From NCBI GenBank assembly GCA_949840885.1, contig CATKYJ010000017.1, forward strand, positions 23,824-87,823: a stretch of 64,000 nt of DNA. The letters run 5' to 3'. The stretch comes from an uncultured Acetatifactor sp. (GTDB lineage: Bacteria; Bacillota; Clostridia; Lachnospirales; Lachnospiraceae). The notes below the pieces were generated by a model, which saw nothing but the letters and a program-made list of their open reading frames with translations, was not told where the DNA came from and did no database searches. Below are positions 54,803-63,905 of this stretch, piece after piece (the stretch's first letter is position 1; each line of letters begins with the position of its first letter). A program made the position numbers and the translations under genes.

Positions 54803-57334
54803 GTGAGAGAAGAGAGAATGAAAAAGATGAAAAACAGAAAGAAGATGAATAGGAGCATCCTATGTTTCTTTGCGATATGCCTGGCCCTGTTCCTGACGGC
54901 ATGCCGGAAAGAAACTGTCCCCGCTGACTATGACGAATCAAGCGTCAGCGGTGCAAATGTCAGCGGCACCGCCGCACCTGGGAAAGAATGGGTTTATGTG
55001 CCCGAGATCATTACAGTGAGGGACAACAGAGCCAGCTATGAGGACATGCAGCTGATAGGGGATACCGTCTGCTATATTTCCATGAACGGGGAAGCGGAGG
55101 GAGAGCCGCAGATGCTCTGCCGGTATTCCCTGGCTGACAGGGAACTGACCCGGATTTCCATCCAATGGACGGTGGAGGAGAAGAATCTGGAGATATGCTC
55201 TTTTGCGTTCTGCCCGGATTACAGCGTATGGCTCATCGTAAATGCCTATTCCGCCGACTACAGCCAGCTAAACCGCTATCTTTGCAAGTTCGATGCGGAG
55301 GGGAAGAATCTTGCCGTCCGGGATATCACGCAGGAGATGGGGAGAGGGAGTTTTGTCGGAGATATGACCGTTGACGGACAGGGGCGGATTTATGTCTTTA
55401 CCAGCGAATATGCCGAAGACGGGGAAGCGGGGATTTGGCTGTATGCAGAGGAGGGAGATTATCAGGGCAGGCTGTCTTTTGACACTGTGGAGACTGTCCG
55501 GGTCAAAGGGACGGCAGAGGGGGAGGACGGCGGGCTTTATGTCTGCATCGGCAAAGGGGAGAATCCGGATCACTGCACGATGCTGGAGATAGACTTTGAG
55601 GGGAAAAGGCTTGCGGAGGCGGCTGATGATTTTCCGAATATCAAAGGACTGTGCCGGGTAAGGCGGACAGACGGGGCTTCGGCCGACCAGACAAAAGACC
55701 TGACCGGGCCAAACGGAACTTACGGCAGTCAGGCAGGGAGTTCCGCGGTGCCAAACGGCGATTTGCCGGCCGGAGCGCCAGGAACTGCTGACGGCCGGGC
55801 AGAGAAAGCAGCAGGAGGCCTGGCCGGGCAGCCGGAAGACACATCGGGAATGACAGGAAAATATGACCTCCTGCTCTATGACGAGACATATGTCTATGGC
55901 TATGTTTTCCCCGCCGGCAGCGGCAGCTCCGGGAAAGCGCCGGAAAAGCTGTTCGCTTGGGCGGACAGCGATATCAACGGATACTTTGTAGAGAGTTTAA
56001 ATCTCTTAGAGGACGGACGATATTATGCCACAATGGAGGACTGGGAGAATGATGACAGGGGGATAGTGCTCCTGCGCAAAACAAAAGCAGAGGATGTAGT
56101 CCCGCGCAAGAACATGATACTTGCCGCCGTGGACGGAGGAAGCAGCCTCACCGCCCTGGCCGTGAGGTTCAACAGAAGCCAGGAACAGTATCATCTGGAA
56201 CTGAAAAGTTATGATTCCCTGACGGACTTATATAATGCCATATTGACAAAGGAAACTATGGATCTCATTGATCTGTCCGGGGTCAATGTGGAAAGCCTCC
56301 AACGGCAGGGAGTTTTTGAAGATCTGCGTCCTTATCTGGAGCAGTCCCAAGTCTTCGCGCCTGAGGACTTTGTGGAGGGGATACTGGACACATATGAAGT
56401 TGACGATGTATTAGTAGGGATTCCGGAGAGCTTCACGCTGCGGACCATGGCAGGAGACAGATCGCTTTTGGCAGGAGAAGCTGGCCTGACCCTGGAGGGG
56501 CTCCTTGCGATTGCAAAACGCAGTCCCGGGGCATTGCCTGTGGGGGAGGTCACGAAGACCGAGATGATGCAGTATCTCATGATGTTCAACCAGGACACCT
56601 TTATCGACTGGGAAACGGGCGAATGCCGGTTTGACTCAGCACAGTTTCAGGCCGTATTGGAGTTCGCGGACCGCTTTCCGGATTCCCTGGAAGCCATTCC
56701 GGAGGAGGACTCCCTGCCCCGAAAAATCCATGACGGACAGGTCCTGTTCGCCATAGCGGATCTGTACGGTTTGGGGAGCCTCCAATTCTATGAGGGGATG
56801 TTCGGGGAGGCGGTAGTCTGCGGCTTCCCCACTGCGGACGGCAGCGGCGGGACGCTGCTTTTCCCGGGAAATGCATTCGGAATCACGTCCGGTTCACAGT
56901 ACAAGGAAGGGGCATGGAAATTTATAGAAAGCATCCTGGACCCAAAAGAGGCAGAGCAGATGGAGCCGGAGGAACTGGTTAACAGCATACGCTGGCAGCT
57001 CAACGGACTTCCGTCCCTGAAAAAAATCATGGATATCATGAGCGAATACAGGCTGGAAGCGGACCGCAAATGGGAGGAGGCAGGGAGAGGCTTCGGAGCC
57101 CGGATCTATGATGACGGCTGGACGATTGAATTCCATGCCCTGACTCAGGAGGAAATCGATGCCGTACTGGCGCTGGTAAAAGACGCAAAGCCATACTTCT
57201 CGGCAGAAGACAATGATATTATCAAAATCGTTAATGAGGAGGCTCCCGCCTATTACAGCGGGCAGAAAAAACCAGAGGATGTGGCAAAAGTCATTCAGAA
57301 CCGCGTGCAGCTATATGTAAACGAAAATATGTAA
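54803..57334 (+). CDS. Large extracellular solute-binding-like lipoprotein
   Basis: 843 residues, GTG 54803 behind GAGGAGCGCAGA (ATG 54818 possible). Signal peptide with lipobox LALFLTACRKE: Cys at about residue 34 is lipidated. Residues 60-310 form a beta-propeller-like domain with repeated YSLADREL, TVDGQGRIYVF elements and a disordered insert. The C-terminal half resembles family 1 binding proteins (SSLTALAVRFNRSQEQYHLE, DLIDLSGVNVESLQRQGVFE, DLRPYLEQSQVFAPEDF, FPGNAFGITSGSQYKEGAWK). No permease genes nearby. Possibly a signal receptor of the sigma factor system. Confidence 0.78.
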   Translation: MREERMKKMKNRKKMNRSILCFFAICLALFLTACRKETVPADYDESSVSGANVSGTAAPGKEWVYVPEIITVRDNRASYEDMQLIGDTVCYISMNGEAEGEPQMLCRYSLADRELTRISIQWTVEEKNLEICSFAFCPDYSVWLIVNAYSADYSQLNRYLCKFDAEGKNLAVRDITQEMGRGSFVGDMTVDGQGRIYVFTSEYAEDGEAGIWLYAEEGDYQGRLSFDTVETVRVKGTAEGEDGGLYVCIGKGENPDHCTMLEIDFEGKRLAEAADDFPNIKGLCRVRRTDGASADQTKDLTGPNGTYGSQAGSSAVPNGDLPAGAPGTADGRAEKAAGGLAGQPEDTSGMTGKYDLLLYDETYVYGYVFPAGSGSSGKAPEKLFAWADSDINGYFVESLNLLEDGRYYATMEDWENDDRGIVLLRKTKAEDVVPRKNMILAAVDGGSSLTALAVRFNRSQEQYHLELKSYDSLTDLYNAILTKETMDLIDLSGVNVESLQRQGVFEDLRPYLEQSQVFAPEDFVEGILDTYEVDDVLVGIPESFTLRTMAGDRSLLAGEAGLTLEGLLAIAKRSPGALPVGEVTKTEMMQYLMMFNQDTFIDWETGECRFDSAQFQAVLEFADRFPDSLEAIPEEDSLPRKIHDGQVLFAIADLYGLGSLQFYEGMFGEAVVCGFPTADGSGGTLLFPGNAFGITSGSQYKEGAWKFIESILDPKEAEQMEPEELVNSIRWQLNGLPSLKKIMDIMSEYRLEADRKWEEAGRGFGARIYDDGWTIEFHALTQEEIDAVLALVKDAKPYFSAEDNDIIKIVNEEAPAYYSGQKKPEDVAKVIQNRVQLYVNENM

Positions 57335-57390
57335 TAGAAATACGTGAATGGAAGTATAGAAGCAGGGAGATAGAAACAGGAATATGTGAA

Positions 57391-57425
57391 AACGCAGTTG
57401 CCGCGCAAGCACCTGCGTTTTTTGC
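57391..57425 (+). terminator. Terminator behind the lipoprotein
   Basis: AACGCAG (57391-57397) / CTGCGTT (57413-57419), then six T in TTTTTTGC. Confidence 0.78.
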
Positions 57426-57453
57426 TTGTAAAGAAACGGAAATGTGGTAAAAT
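57426..57453 (+). promoter_or_regulatory. Promoter of aminotransferase gene
   Basis: TTGTAA (57426-57431), 16 bp, TAAAAT (57448-57453), right behind the terminator. Confidence 0.6.
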
Positions 57454-57525
57454 ATGACTGGGGAACAAACCGAAACGCAAACTGAAAACAATTTGAAAAA
57501 CAAACCGAGAAAGGAAGACAATGCT

Positions 57526-58713
57526 ATGCTGGTTCAGAAATATAAAGACATGCTGTCGGGGAAGTCTGTCATCCGGGAACTGTCGGAGTTCGCCACGGCC
57601 AGGGGGCAGGAAATCGGATATGAGAATGTGTTTGACTACAGCCTGGGAAATCCATCCGTTCCCGTACCCCAGGAATTTACGGACGAGATGATTCATATGC
57701 TGAAAGAGAAAGGAACGGGCGAGCTCCACGGCTACAGCCCCAGCCTTGGCATCACCAGCGTCAGGGAAGCGGTTGCGGCCTCTCTGGAGAGACGCTTCGG
57801 CCTGCCCTACCGAAAGGAGCATATCTTCATGGCTTCCGGCGCCGCAGGAGCGCTGGCCCACGCGTTCCGCCTGGTGACGCAGCCCGGGGACGAGATTCTC
57901 ACATTTGCCCCCTACTTTCCGGAGTACGGTCCTTATGTAAATCTCACAGGGGCAGTGTTAAAGGTGGTGCCGCCGGATACGGAAAGGTTCCAGATCCGGT
58001 TCGACCTGCTGGAGGAGATGCTGACAAAGAAAGTAAAGGCAGTGCTGGTCAACACGCCGAACAACCCCTCCGGCATGGTGTATTCCGGGGAGACTCTGCA
58101 CAGGCTATCAGACCTGCTGAGCCAAAAGTCGGCGGAATACGGACACGAGATCTACCTGATATCGGACGAACCTTACCGCGAGATCGTGTTCCAGGGCGTG
58201 GAAGCCCCTTGCGTGTCCGCATTTTATGACAATACCATCATGTGCTATTCTTTCTCCAAATCCCTGTCCATTCCCGGAGAGAGAATCGGCTATGTGGCAG
58301 TGAATCCCAGGTGTGGGGACGCCGGGACCATGGTCAACATGTGCGGTCAGATCTCCAGGGGCATCGGGCACAACTGCCCGCCCTCCATCATCCAGCTGGC
58401 AGTGGCAAAGGTACTGGACCGGACGGCGGACTTAAGCGTCTATGAGACGAACATGGAGATTCTGTATAAGGAACTTGTAGAACTGGGCTTTACCTGCGTG
58501 AAGCCCGGCGGGACTTTCTATATCTTCCCCAAAGCCCTGGAGGAGGATGCCAAGGCATTCTGCCGCAAGGCCCTGGCATACGACCTGGTGCTGGTGCCCG
58601 GGGACACGTTTGGCGCGCCCGGGTATATCCGCATGGCCTACTGCATTGACACGGAAAAAGTGGAGCGTTCGTTAGCGGCGTTTAGGCGGTTCGTGGAAGA
58701 GACTTACAGGTAA
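57526..58713 (+). CDS. PLP-dependent class I/II aminotransferase
   Basis: 395 residues, ATG 57526 behind AGAAAGGAAGACAATGCT. Fold type I: YSLGNPSVPVPQEFTDEM, ASGAAGALAHAFRLV, NTPNNPSGMVYSGE, EIYLISDEPYREIVF (Asp and Tyr contacting PLP), CYSFSKSLSIPGERIGYVAV with the Schiff-base Lys in SFSKS. Resembles aspartate aminotransferase-type enzymes; the amino acid substrate cannot be told. Confidence 0.92.
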   Translation: MLVQKYKDMLSGKSVIRELSEFATARGQEIGYENVFDYSLGNPSVPVPQEFTDEMIHMLKEKGTGELHGYSPSLGITSVREAVAASLERRFGLPYRKEHIFMASGAAGALAHAFRLVTQPGDEILTFAPYFPEYGPYVNLTGAVLKVVPPDTERFQIRFDLLEEMLTKKVKAVLVNTPNNPSGMVYSGETLHRLSDLLSQKSAEYGHEIYLISDEPYREIVFQGVEAPCVSAFYDNTIMCYSFSKSLSIPGERIGYVAVNPRCGDAGTMVNMCGQISRGIGHNCPPSIIQLAVAKVLDRTADLSVYETNMEILYKELVELGFTCVKPGGTFYIFPKALEEDAKAFCRKALAYDLVLVPGDTFGAPGYIRMAYCIDTEKVERSLAAFRRFVEETYR

Positions 58714-58740
58714 AATCTGCATAAGGAATGGAGAGTGAAA

Positions 58741-59625
58741 ATGGCTGAGTTTATTGAAATCATTAAGGCAATCATCTATGGCATCGTGGAGGGGATCACG
58801 GAATGGCTGCCCATCAGCAGCACGGGACATCTGATCCTGGTGGAGAGTCTGATGCCCTTTAAGCCCCTGGAGAACGGTGTGGGCGTAAGCGAGGAATTTT
58901 TCGGCATGTTCGATGTGGTGATTCAGCTGGGGGCCATCCTGGCGGTGGTGGTGCTGTTCTGGAAGCAGATATGGCCCTTTGCCCTGACCAGAAAAGAGCG
59001 GGAGCAGGAGGGCGGCACCGGACTGATGTCTTACTTTAAGAAAGATATCTGGGTTCTGTGGTTCAAGATACTGGTGTCCTGCGTGCCGGCGGCAGTCATC
59101 GGCATCCTGTTCGACGATGTGTTTGACGAGCTGTTCTACAATCCCACCAGCGTGGCCATAGCGCTGATTGTATTCGGTGTGGCGTTTATCCTGGTGGAGA
59201 ACTGGAACAGGGGCAGGAAGCCTGTTATACGCAAGCTTTCCCAGATCACCTGGCAGACCGCGTTCCTCATCGGCGTGTTCCAGCTGTTAGCCGCCATCTT
59301 CCCCGGCACATCCCGGTCCGGGGCCACCATCGTAGGGGCGCTGCTCATCGGCGTGTCGAGGACAGTGGCGGCCGAGTATACTTTCTTCCTGGCCATTCCG
59401 GTGATGTTCGGCGCCAGCCTCTTAAAGGTGGTGAAGTTCGGCTTTGAGTTTACCGGCATGGAGCTGACCCTGCTGGGAGTGGGCACCGGGGTGTCTTTCA
59501 TTGTATCCCTGTTTGTACTCCGCTTCCTGATGGCATATATCAAGAAGCACAATTTCAAGATCTTCGGGTGGTACCGCATTGTGTTGGGGATTGTGGTGCT
59601 TGTGTATTTTGGGCTCCTGGCGTAA
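58741..59625 (+). CDS. uppP: Undecaprenyl-diphosphatase
   Basis: 294 residues from ATG 58741 behind AATGGAGAGTGAAA. BacA/UppP motifs GIVEGITEWLPISSTGHLIL, FDVVIQLGAILAVVVLF, and PGTSRSGATIVGALLIGVS; about eight membrane helices. Recycles the lipid carrier for cell wall synthesis; loss or overproduction alters bacitracin tolerance in studied bacteria. Confidence 0.96.
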   Translation: MAEFIEIIKAIIYGIVEGITEWLPISSTGHLILVESLMPFKPLENGVGVSEEFFGMFDVVIQLGAILAVVVLFWKQIWPFALTRKEREQEGGTGLMSYFKKDIWVLWFKILVSCVPAAVIGILFDDVFDELFYNPTSVAIALIVFGVAFILVENWNRGRKPVIRKLSQITWQTAFLIGVFQLLAAIFPGTSRSGATIVGALLIGVSRTVAAEYTFFLAIPVMFGASLLKVVKFGFEFTGMELTLLGVGTGVSFIVSLFVLRFLMAYIKKHNFKIFGWYRIVLGIVVLVYFGLLA

Positions 59626-59689
59626 GGCTGCCGGAGGCGCGGCGAAGCTTGAGAAAGCGCGGGAGAGAAAGGAACTAGAAGAGATTTAA

Positions 59690-59738
59690 AAAAGGGTGAG
59701 GCCGGTTCCGGTAAACGAGGACTGGCTTCCCCTTTTTT
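59690..59738 (+). terminator. uppP terminator
   Basis: AAAAGGGTGAGGCC... pairs with GGACTGGCTTCCCCTTTT around a loop near 59712; six T follow. Confidence 0.75.
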
Positions 59739-59758
59739 ACTTCCTGCCGTAAAAAACA

Positions 59759-59786
59759 TTGACAGAGTACTCTGGGGGGGTATACT
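59759..59786 (+). promoter_or_regulatory. Promoter of the VTC-DUF4956-CotH cluster
   Basis: TTGACA (59759-59764), 16 bp ending in a G run, TATACT (59781-59786). Confidence 0.75.
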
Positions 59787-59841
59787 GAATGAGACATACA
59801 AGATACAGCGGACACAGGATACAAAGGCGGAAGCAGATGAA

Positions 59842-60548
59842 ATGGAAAAATACCGGAATGAAATAAAATACATTTGTTCTGAGCAGGAGCTGCGACAGAT
59901 CGGAGAGAGAATCCGTCATATTTGTAAGACGGATGCTCACGCGGGCCCGGAGAACGCTTACCTGGTACGTAGCGTGTATTTTGACGATGAAAGAAATTCC
60001 TGCTATTTTGAAAATGAAAACGGAACCCAGCCGCGGGAAAAGTTCAGGATCCGGATATATAATAACAGCCTGGAACGCATTACTCTGGAATGCAAGCGAA
60101 AGGAACACGGCATGAACCGTAAAAACTCCTGCCCCCTTACGCGGGATATGTGCAGAGCGCTGGTGGACGGGGACTTTTCCGTAACGATGGCGGAGAGTGG
60201 GGAAAGGAAGCTGAATGCCGCACAGAAAACGCTGTTGACGGATTTTTTGGTGAAATATCGGATGGGGCATTTTTCCGCCAGGGTAATCGTTGCATACGAA
60301 CGGACGCCATATATCTATCCGGTGGGAAATGTGCGTATTACCTTTGACCGGAATATTGTTTCATCCGGAAACGCAAAGGAGTTTATGCGCCCGGAGATCT
60401 GTACCCGTCCGGTGATGCCTGCAGGCATGTACTGGAAGTAAAGTACGATGAGCTTCTGCCGGACTATATCTATCAAGCATTACAGAATCTGAATCTGCAG
60501 AGAACCGCATATTCCAAGTATTATATCTGCAGAAAATATACTATATAA
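59842..60548 (+). pseudogene. VTC domain polyphosphate polymerase, frameshifted near the end
   Basis: ATG 59842. VTC domain: KYRNEIKYICSEQELRQIGE, YLVRSVYFDDERNSCYFEN, REKFRIRIYNNSLERITLEC, KRKEHGMNRKNS, VAYERTPYIYPVGNVRITFD. The frame ends early at 60441 (MPAGMYWK), but the -1 frame carries the expected finish LEVKYDELLPDYIYQALQNL to TAA 60546-60548. One missing base near 60430 explains it. The lost C-terminus belongs to the tunnel fold, so the enzyme is probably inactive, or the base is a sequencing error. Confidence 0.8.
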
Positions 60549-60564
60549 TGTCAGGGGGGTAAAC

Positions 60565-61239
60565 ATGGGTTTTCAGGATATCCTAAAGAAGTCTTTTCTG
60601 GAGGGATTTACATCAGGTGAAATTTCCACGACTTCCACAATACTTGTATTTGCGGTCACTGCCTGCATAGGGATTTACATTTTTGGCGTTTACAGAGTGA
60701 TATCCCGCAAAGCGTTTTATTCCAAAAGCTTCAACATCTCTTTGGTGGCGCTGACCTTGATCACCGCGGCCATAATTCTGGCCATTCAAAGCAGCGTCGT
60801 TATTTCCCTCGGCATGGTGGGAGCATTGTCCATTGTCCGTTTCCGCTCGGCGATTAAAGAACCGATGGATTTGGTTTTTTTATTCTGGGCAATAGCAGTG
60901 GGGATTATCTGCGGGGCAGGTTTGTTTGAAATAGCTATCATTGTCTCGATTGTCATAACCGTCCTGATCTTAGGGCTTGATATCATTCCGGAGGCAAAGG
61001 CGCCTCTGCTGCTGGTGGTAAATGCGGAGGATGCGGATATGGATATCATAGTTGTGGAAGCCGTTCAAAAGTATACCAAAAGATATAGGATAAAGTCCCA
61101 TAACATCACCAAAAGCGGAATGGACATGATTGTGGAGCTGCGGATAAAGGACGGCCGGCCATTGGTGAAAGAGATTGCGAAGATGGAAAATGTAAGTATG
61201 GTTTCGCTGCTTTCTCATGACGGCGAAGTTACTTGTTAG
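60565..61239 (+). CDS. DUF4956 family membrane protein
   Basis: 224 residues, ATG 60565 behind GTCAGGGGGGTAAAC. Membrane helices at about 25-45 (TSTILVFAVTACIGIYIFG), 55-75 and 105-145 (LVFLFWAIAVGIICGAGLFE, IVSIVITVLILGLDIIP), with the diagnostic SLGMVGALSIVRFRSAIKEP between them. C-terminal ferredoxin-like cytosolic domain. DUF4956 genes regularly adjoin VTC and CotH genes; the role is unknown, perhaps in polyphosphate or envelope handling. Confidence 0.92.
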   Translation: MGFQDILKKSFLEGFTSGEISTTSTILVFAVTACIGIYIFGVYRVISRKAFYSKSFNISLVALTLITAAIILAIQSSVVISLGMVGALSIVRFRSAIKEPMDLVFLFWAIAVGIICGAGLFEIAIIVSIVITVLILGLDIIPEAKAPLLLVVNAEDADMDIIVVEAVQKYTKRYRIKSHNITKSGMDMIVELRIKDGRPLVKEIAKMENVSMVSLLSHDGEVTC

Positions 61240-61248
61240 GAGAATCCG

Positions 61249-62853
61249 GTGAGAAAGAGACGCGCTTTCCTGATATGCATGATGAGCATAATCGGTCTTG
61301 CTGTTTTATGGCTGGGAGGATCAGGCCCGGTGGGGATGCAGACTTTTGCCGGCAGCAAGCCCTTTGGGCTTGAACTGGTGGAGAACGTGGGCGCATGGGC
61401 GGAAAAAGGGATTCGGGAGGCCGAGAGCGGCCCGGGAATCCTTTTTGAAGAAGTCCCGCTGCCTTACGATGAAGAAAATAATACATTCATTTTGCCCCAG
61501 AGCATTCATACCCGGGACTGGACCGGAGAATTGTCCGCAGCGGACGACGGGTATTCTCTGTATGGGGAACGGGATGCCTATTGGCAGAGGAAACAGGATG
61601 CCATCAGAGAGGGACATGCCTTTTCCCTATGGCTTGTGAATGGGGAATCTTATATTGAATACAAGCTCGTGGTATCCGGAATGCCTGTTATTTCCATTGA
61701 CACAGAGTCAAAAGGGCAGATACAAGATGCTGATGAGCGGGGAGTCGTCCGCATCTTTAATCCGGATGTGGGGAGCGACCGGTATGAAATCCATCAATCC
61801 CATATGACATGCCGTATCAAAGGCGGCACCAGCCGTACTCTCGAAAAAAAGGGATACGCTTTGAAGCTGTATGATTATCAGTGGAAGAAAGCAGATATTC
61901 CGCTGCTGGGCATGCGCTCGGACAATAACTGGAAGCTGAACGCTCTCTATACGGACGACACCAGGATCCGGGAGAAGACCGCAGCGCAAATCTGGCAGGC
62001 GTTCAGTGCGGCCGATAAAGATCTAAGACAGGACGGACCGCGATTAGAGTATGCGGAATTGATTATAAATGACGAATATCTGGGGATATATTGTCTGGTC
62101 GAACCTGTGGATGCGGAAAAACTGAACCTGGACAAAAACGACATACTGTATAAGGTGGTAGGCTGGAAAGTCCCCACAGAGAACGATTTTACCGTCGCCG
62201 TGGCCAACAGCGCGCCCACAGCGGCGGCGATCAGGATCAATCATCCCGGTGTGATTTCCGATTATGCGGCCGTGTGGCATCCCATGCAGGATTATAACGA
62301 ACGGTTTTATCTGAATCCCGATCTGGATTATGAGGAAGCGCTGGCCACGGTGAATACAGCCAATTTATCCGATGTGTTCATGTTCCTGATGGTAACATCC
62401 GCCAGCGACAATCATTATAAAAATATGTACTTTGCCGCGGAGGTGGCAAGGGACGGCGAATATGTCATGAAACAGATTCCGTGGGATTTGGACTATACTT
62501 TCGGAAATGTCTTTTACGGTGAAAGTCCGAATCTGGTTCGTTTTCTGGAGGATTACAGCTGTATTTATGCGGATTCCACACTACCCAGGCTGAAATTCGC
62601 AAATCCGGAGGAGATTGGGACGGCGTTTTTGGCGCGGTGGCATCAGCATAGAGAAAGCTTTTTAAAGACAGAAGAGATTCTGCGCCTGTTAAAGGAAAAT
62701 CAGAGATACCTGGCGGAGACAGGCGCGGTAGTGAGGGAAAACCAGCGCTGGAAAGAATTTCCGGTAAATATGGATATTTCAGGATTATTACAGTACCAGG
62801 AGGAGCGCATGAGATGGCTGGACGCCTATTTTACGGAATGGGCGGATGACTGA
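61249..62853 (+). CDS. CotH kinase family protein, exported
   Basis: 534 residues, GTG 61249 behind TTAGGAGAATCCG. N-terminal membrane anchor/signal (FLICMMSIIGLAVLWLGG). CotH fold: CRIKGGTSRTLEKKGYALKL, SDNNWKLNALYTDDTRIREK, LIINDEYLGIYCLVEPVDAE, and the metal-binding/catalytic region MKQIPWDLDYTFGN. CotH of Bacillus phosphorylates spore coat proteins; non-spore relatives in VTC clusters act at the cell surface on unknown targets. Confidence 0.9.
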   Translation: MRKRRAFLICMMSIIGLAVLWLGGSGPVGMQTFAGSKPFGLELVENVGAWAEKGIREAESGPGILFEEVPLPYDEENNTFILPQSIHTRDWTGELSAADDGYSLYGERDAYWQRKQDAIREGHAFSLWLVNGESYIEYKLVVSGMPVISIDTESKGQIQDADERGVVRIFNPDVGSDRYEIHQSHMTCRIKGGTSRTLEKKGYALKLYDYQWKKADIPLLGMRSDNNWKLNALYTDDTRIREKTAAQIWQAFSAADKDLRQDGPRLEYAELIINDEYLGIYCLVEPVDAEKLNLDKNDILYKVVGWKVPTENDFTVAVANSAPTAAAIRINHPGVISDYAAVWHPMQDYNERFYLNPDLDYEEALATVNTANLSDVFMFLMVTSASDNHYKNMYFAAEVARDGEYVMKQIPWDLDYTFGNVFYGESPNLVRFLEDYSCIYADSTLPRLKFANPEEIGTAFLARWHQHRESFLKTEEILRLLKENQRYLAETGAVVRENQRWKEFPVNMDISGLLQYQEERMRWLDAYFTEWADD

Positions 62854-63110
62854 CGGTCCGTGCCAGACCTGCCCTGCCGCCCGAATGCAAGCCTGCCGGG
62901 AAATTTTGTACCGATATCCCTATCAACGGCCGCTATTTTCCCGGTTATGCGTCTTTTTTTCGGAATTACCTGCTGAACATACTGTATCTTTAGTCATAAT
63001 GCCTGTCCGGAGTCTATTACGGTGCTGTTTTCTATAGGAATATAAGTAAGGCTTCCATGGCTGAAAGGCCGGAAATAGAGGCCGATTCCCATGGAAATAG
63101 CACGATATTG
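62854..63110. other. Intergenic region without a gene
   Basis: The 372-bp space between the CotH gene and 63226 shows no convincing frame with a ribosome site. It holds short inverted repeats (for example CCATGG motifs near 63055 and 63089) and ends in the promoter at 63111. Confidence 0.6.
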
Positions 63111-63139
63111 TTGACAATTTACGGAAAAGGGAATACAAT
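63111..63139 (+). promoter_or_regulatory. Strong promoter of the DUF6465-like gene
   Basis: TTGACA (63111-63116), 17 bp, TACAAT (63134-63139), with an ~80-base leader before the ATG at 63226. Confidence 0.85.
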
Positions 63140-63225
63140 AGGCAAGGTGGGCAGGGCAGAGAGCGCCCTAAGTCTGTTCATATAGATACATGGTAAAGAA
63201 GACAAGAGAAAGGAAGTAAGCAAAC

Positions 63226-63696
63226 ATGGCAGGAAGAAAATCCACAAAACCTGCGGCAAGCGCTGTAGAAGCGGCAAAGGTAGAAGCTATTGAACCCAAG
63301 GCAGAAGAGATAAAGACAGAAATGATAGCAGATCCCAAAGAGGCAGAGACGAAGAAAGCCCCTGCGAAGAAAGCAGCAGCAAGAACCGCCAAAACTACTA
63401 AGACAGTAAAGGCACAGGAGATCAAGGCTGAGGAAGCAAAGAAAGAGACCAAGAAAGCGGCTCCCAAGGCAAAGAAAGCGCCCGCCAAGGCGAAGAATGT
63501 GGAGAGCATTCTGCACATTCAGTATGGCGGCAAATCCTACGGACAGGAGGATCTGATGAAGATCGCCAGGGATGTATGGGAGTACGACCTGAAGCACAAG
63601 GCAGACGAGCTGGAGAGCGTAGAGCTCTATGTGAAGCCTGAGGAGAACAAGGTGTATTATGTGATGAACGGAGAGAGCGGAAGCTTCGATATCTAA
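63226..63696 (+). CDS. DUF6465-like Lys/Ala-rich protein
   Basis: 156 residues, ATG 63226 behind GAAAGGAAGTAAGCAA. Residues 1-95 are Lys/Ala/Glu-rich repeats (KKAPAKKAAARTAKTTKTVK) like histone H1 tails. The C-terminal ~60 residues form a small alpha/beta domain: VESILHIQYGGKSYGQEDLM, KIARDVWEYDL, VELYVKPEENKVYYVMNG. Abundant in Lachnospiraceae; nucleoid or RNA binding is suspected from the basic tail. Single gene with its own strong promoter. Confidence 0.8.
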   Translation: MAGRKSTKPAASAVEAAKVEAIEPKAEEIKTEMIADPKEAETKKAPAKKAAARTAKTTKTVKAQEIKAEEAKKETKKAAPKAKKAPAKAKNVESILHIQYGGKSYGQEDLMKIARDVWEYDLKHKADELESVELYVKPEENKVYYVMNGESGSFDI

Positions 63697-63733
63697 GAAC
63701 GCCTATCAAAACAGATTGTCCAAAGAGCGGCAT

Positions 63734-63772
63734 CTGAACCCGTATTCACTGCGGTGTTCAGGCGCCGTTTTT
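63734..63772 (+). terminator. Terminator behind DUF6465-like gene
   Basis: CTGAAC (63734-63739) / GTTCAG (63756-63761), then GCGCCGTTTTT. The T run is separated from the stem by a few G/C bases. Confidence 0.55.
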
Positions 63773-63812
63773 GTATTTAGAATTTTTTTAGAATTATTTT
63801 TTGGGAAATCGG

Positions 63813-63841
63813 TTGACAATACATAGGGTAAGTGCTATTTT
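63813..63841 (+). promoter_or_regulatory. hrcA operon promoter
   Basis: TTGACA (63813-63818), 17 bp, TATTTT (63836-63841), directly upstream of CIRCE. Confidence 0.8.
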
Positions 63842-63855
63842 ATGGTTAGTAGATG

Positions 63856-63882
63856 TTAGCACTCCTCCTAAACGAGTGCTAA
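63856..63882. promoter_or_regulatory. CIRCE operator
   Basis: TTAGCACTC-N9-GAGTGCTAA, a perfect match to the HrcA binding site of Firmicutes. HrcA bound here represses hrcA and, by known arrangement, grpE-dnaK-dnaJ beyond the window. Confidence 0.97.
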
Positions 63883-63905
63883 TAACAGAAAGGGAGGCAG
63901 CTTGG

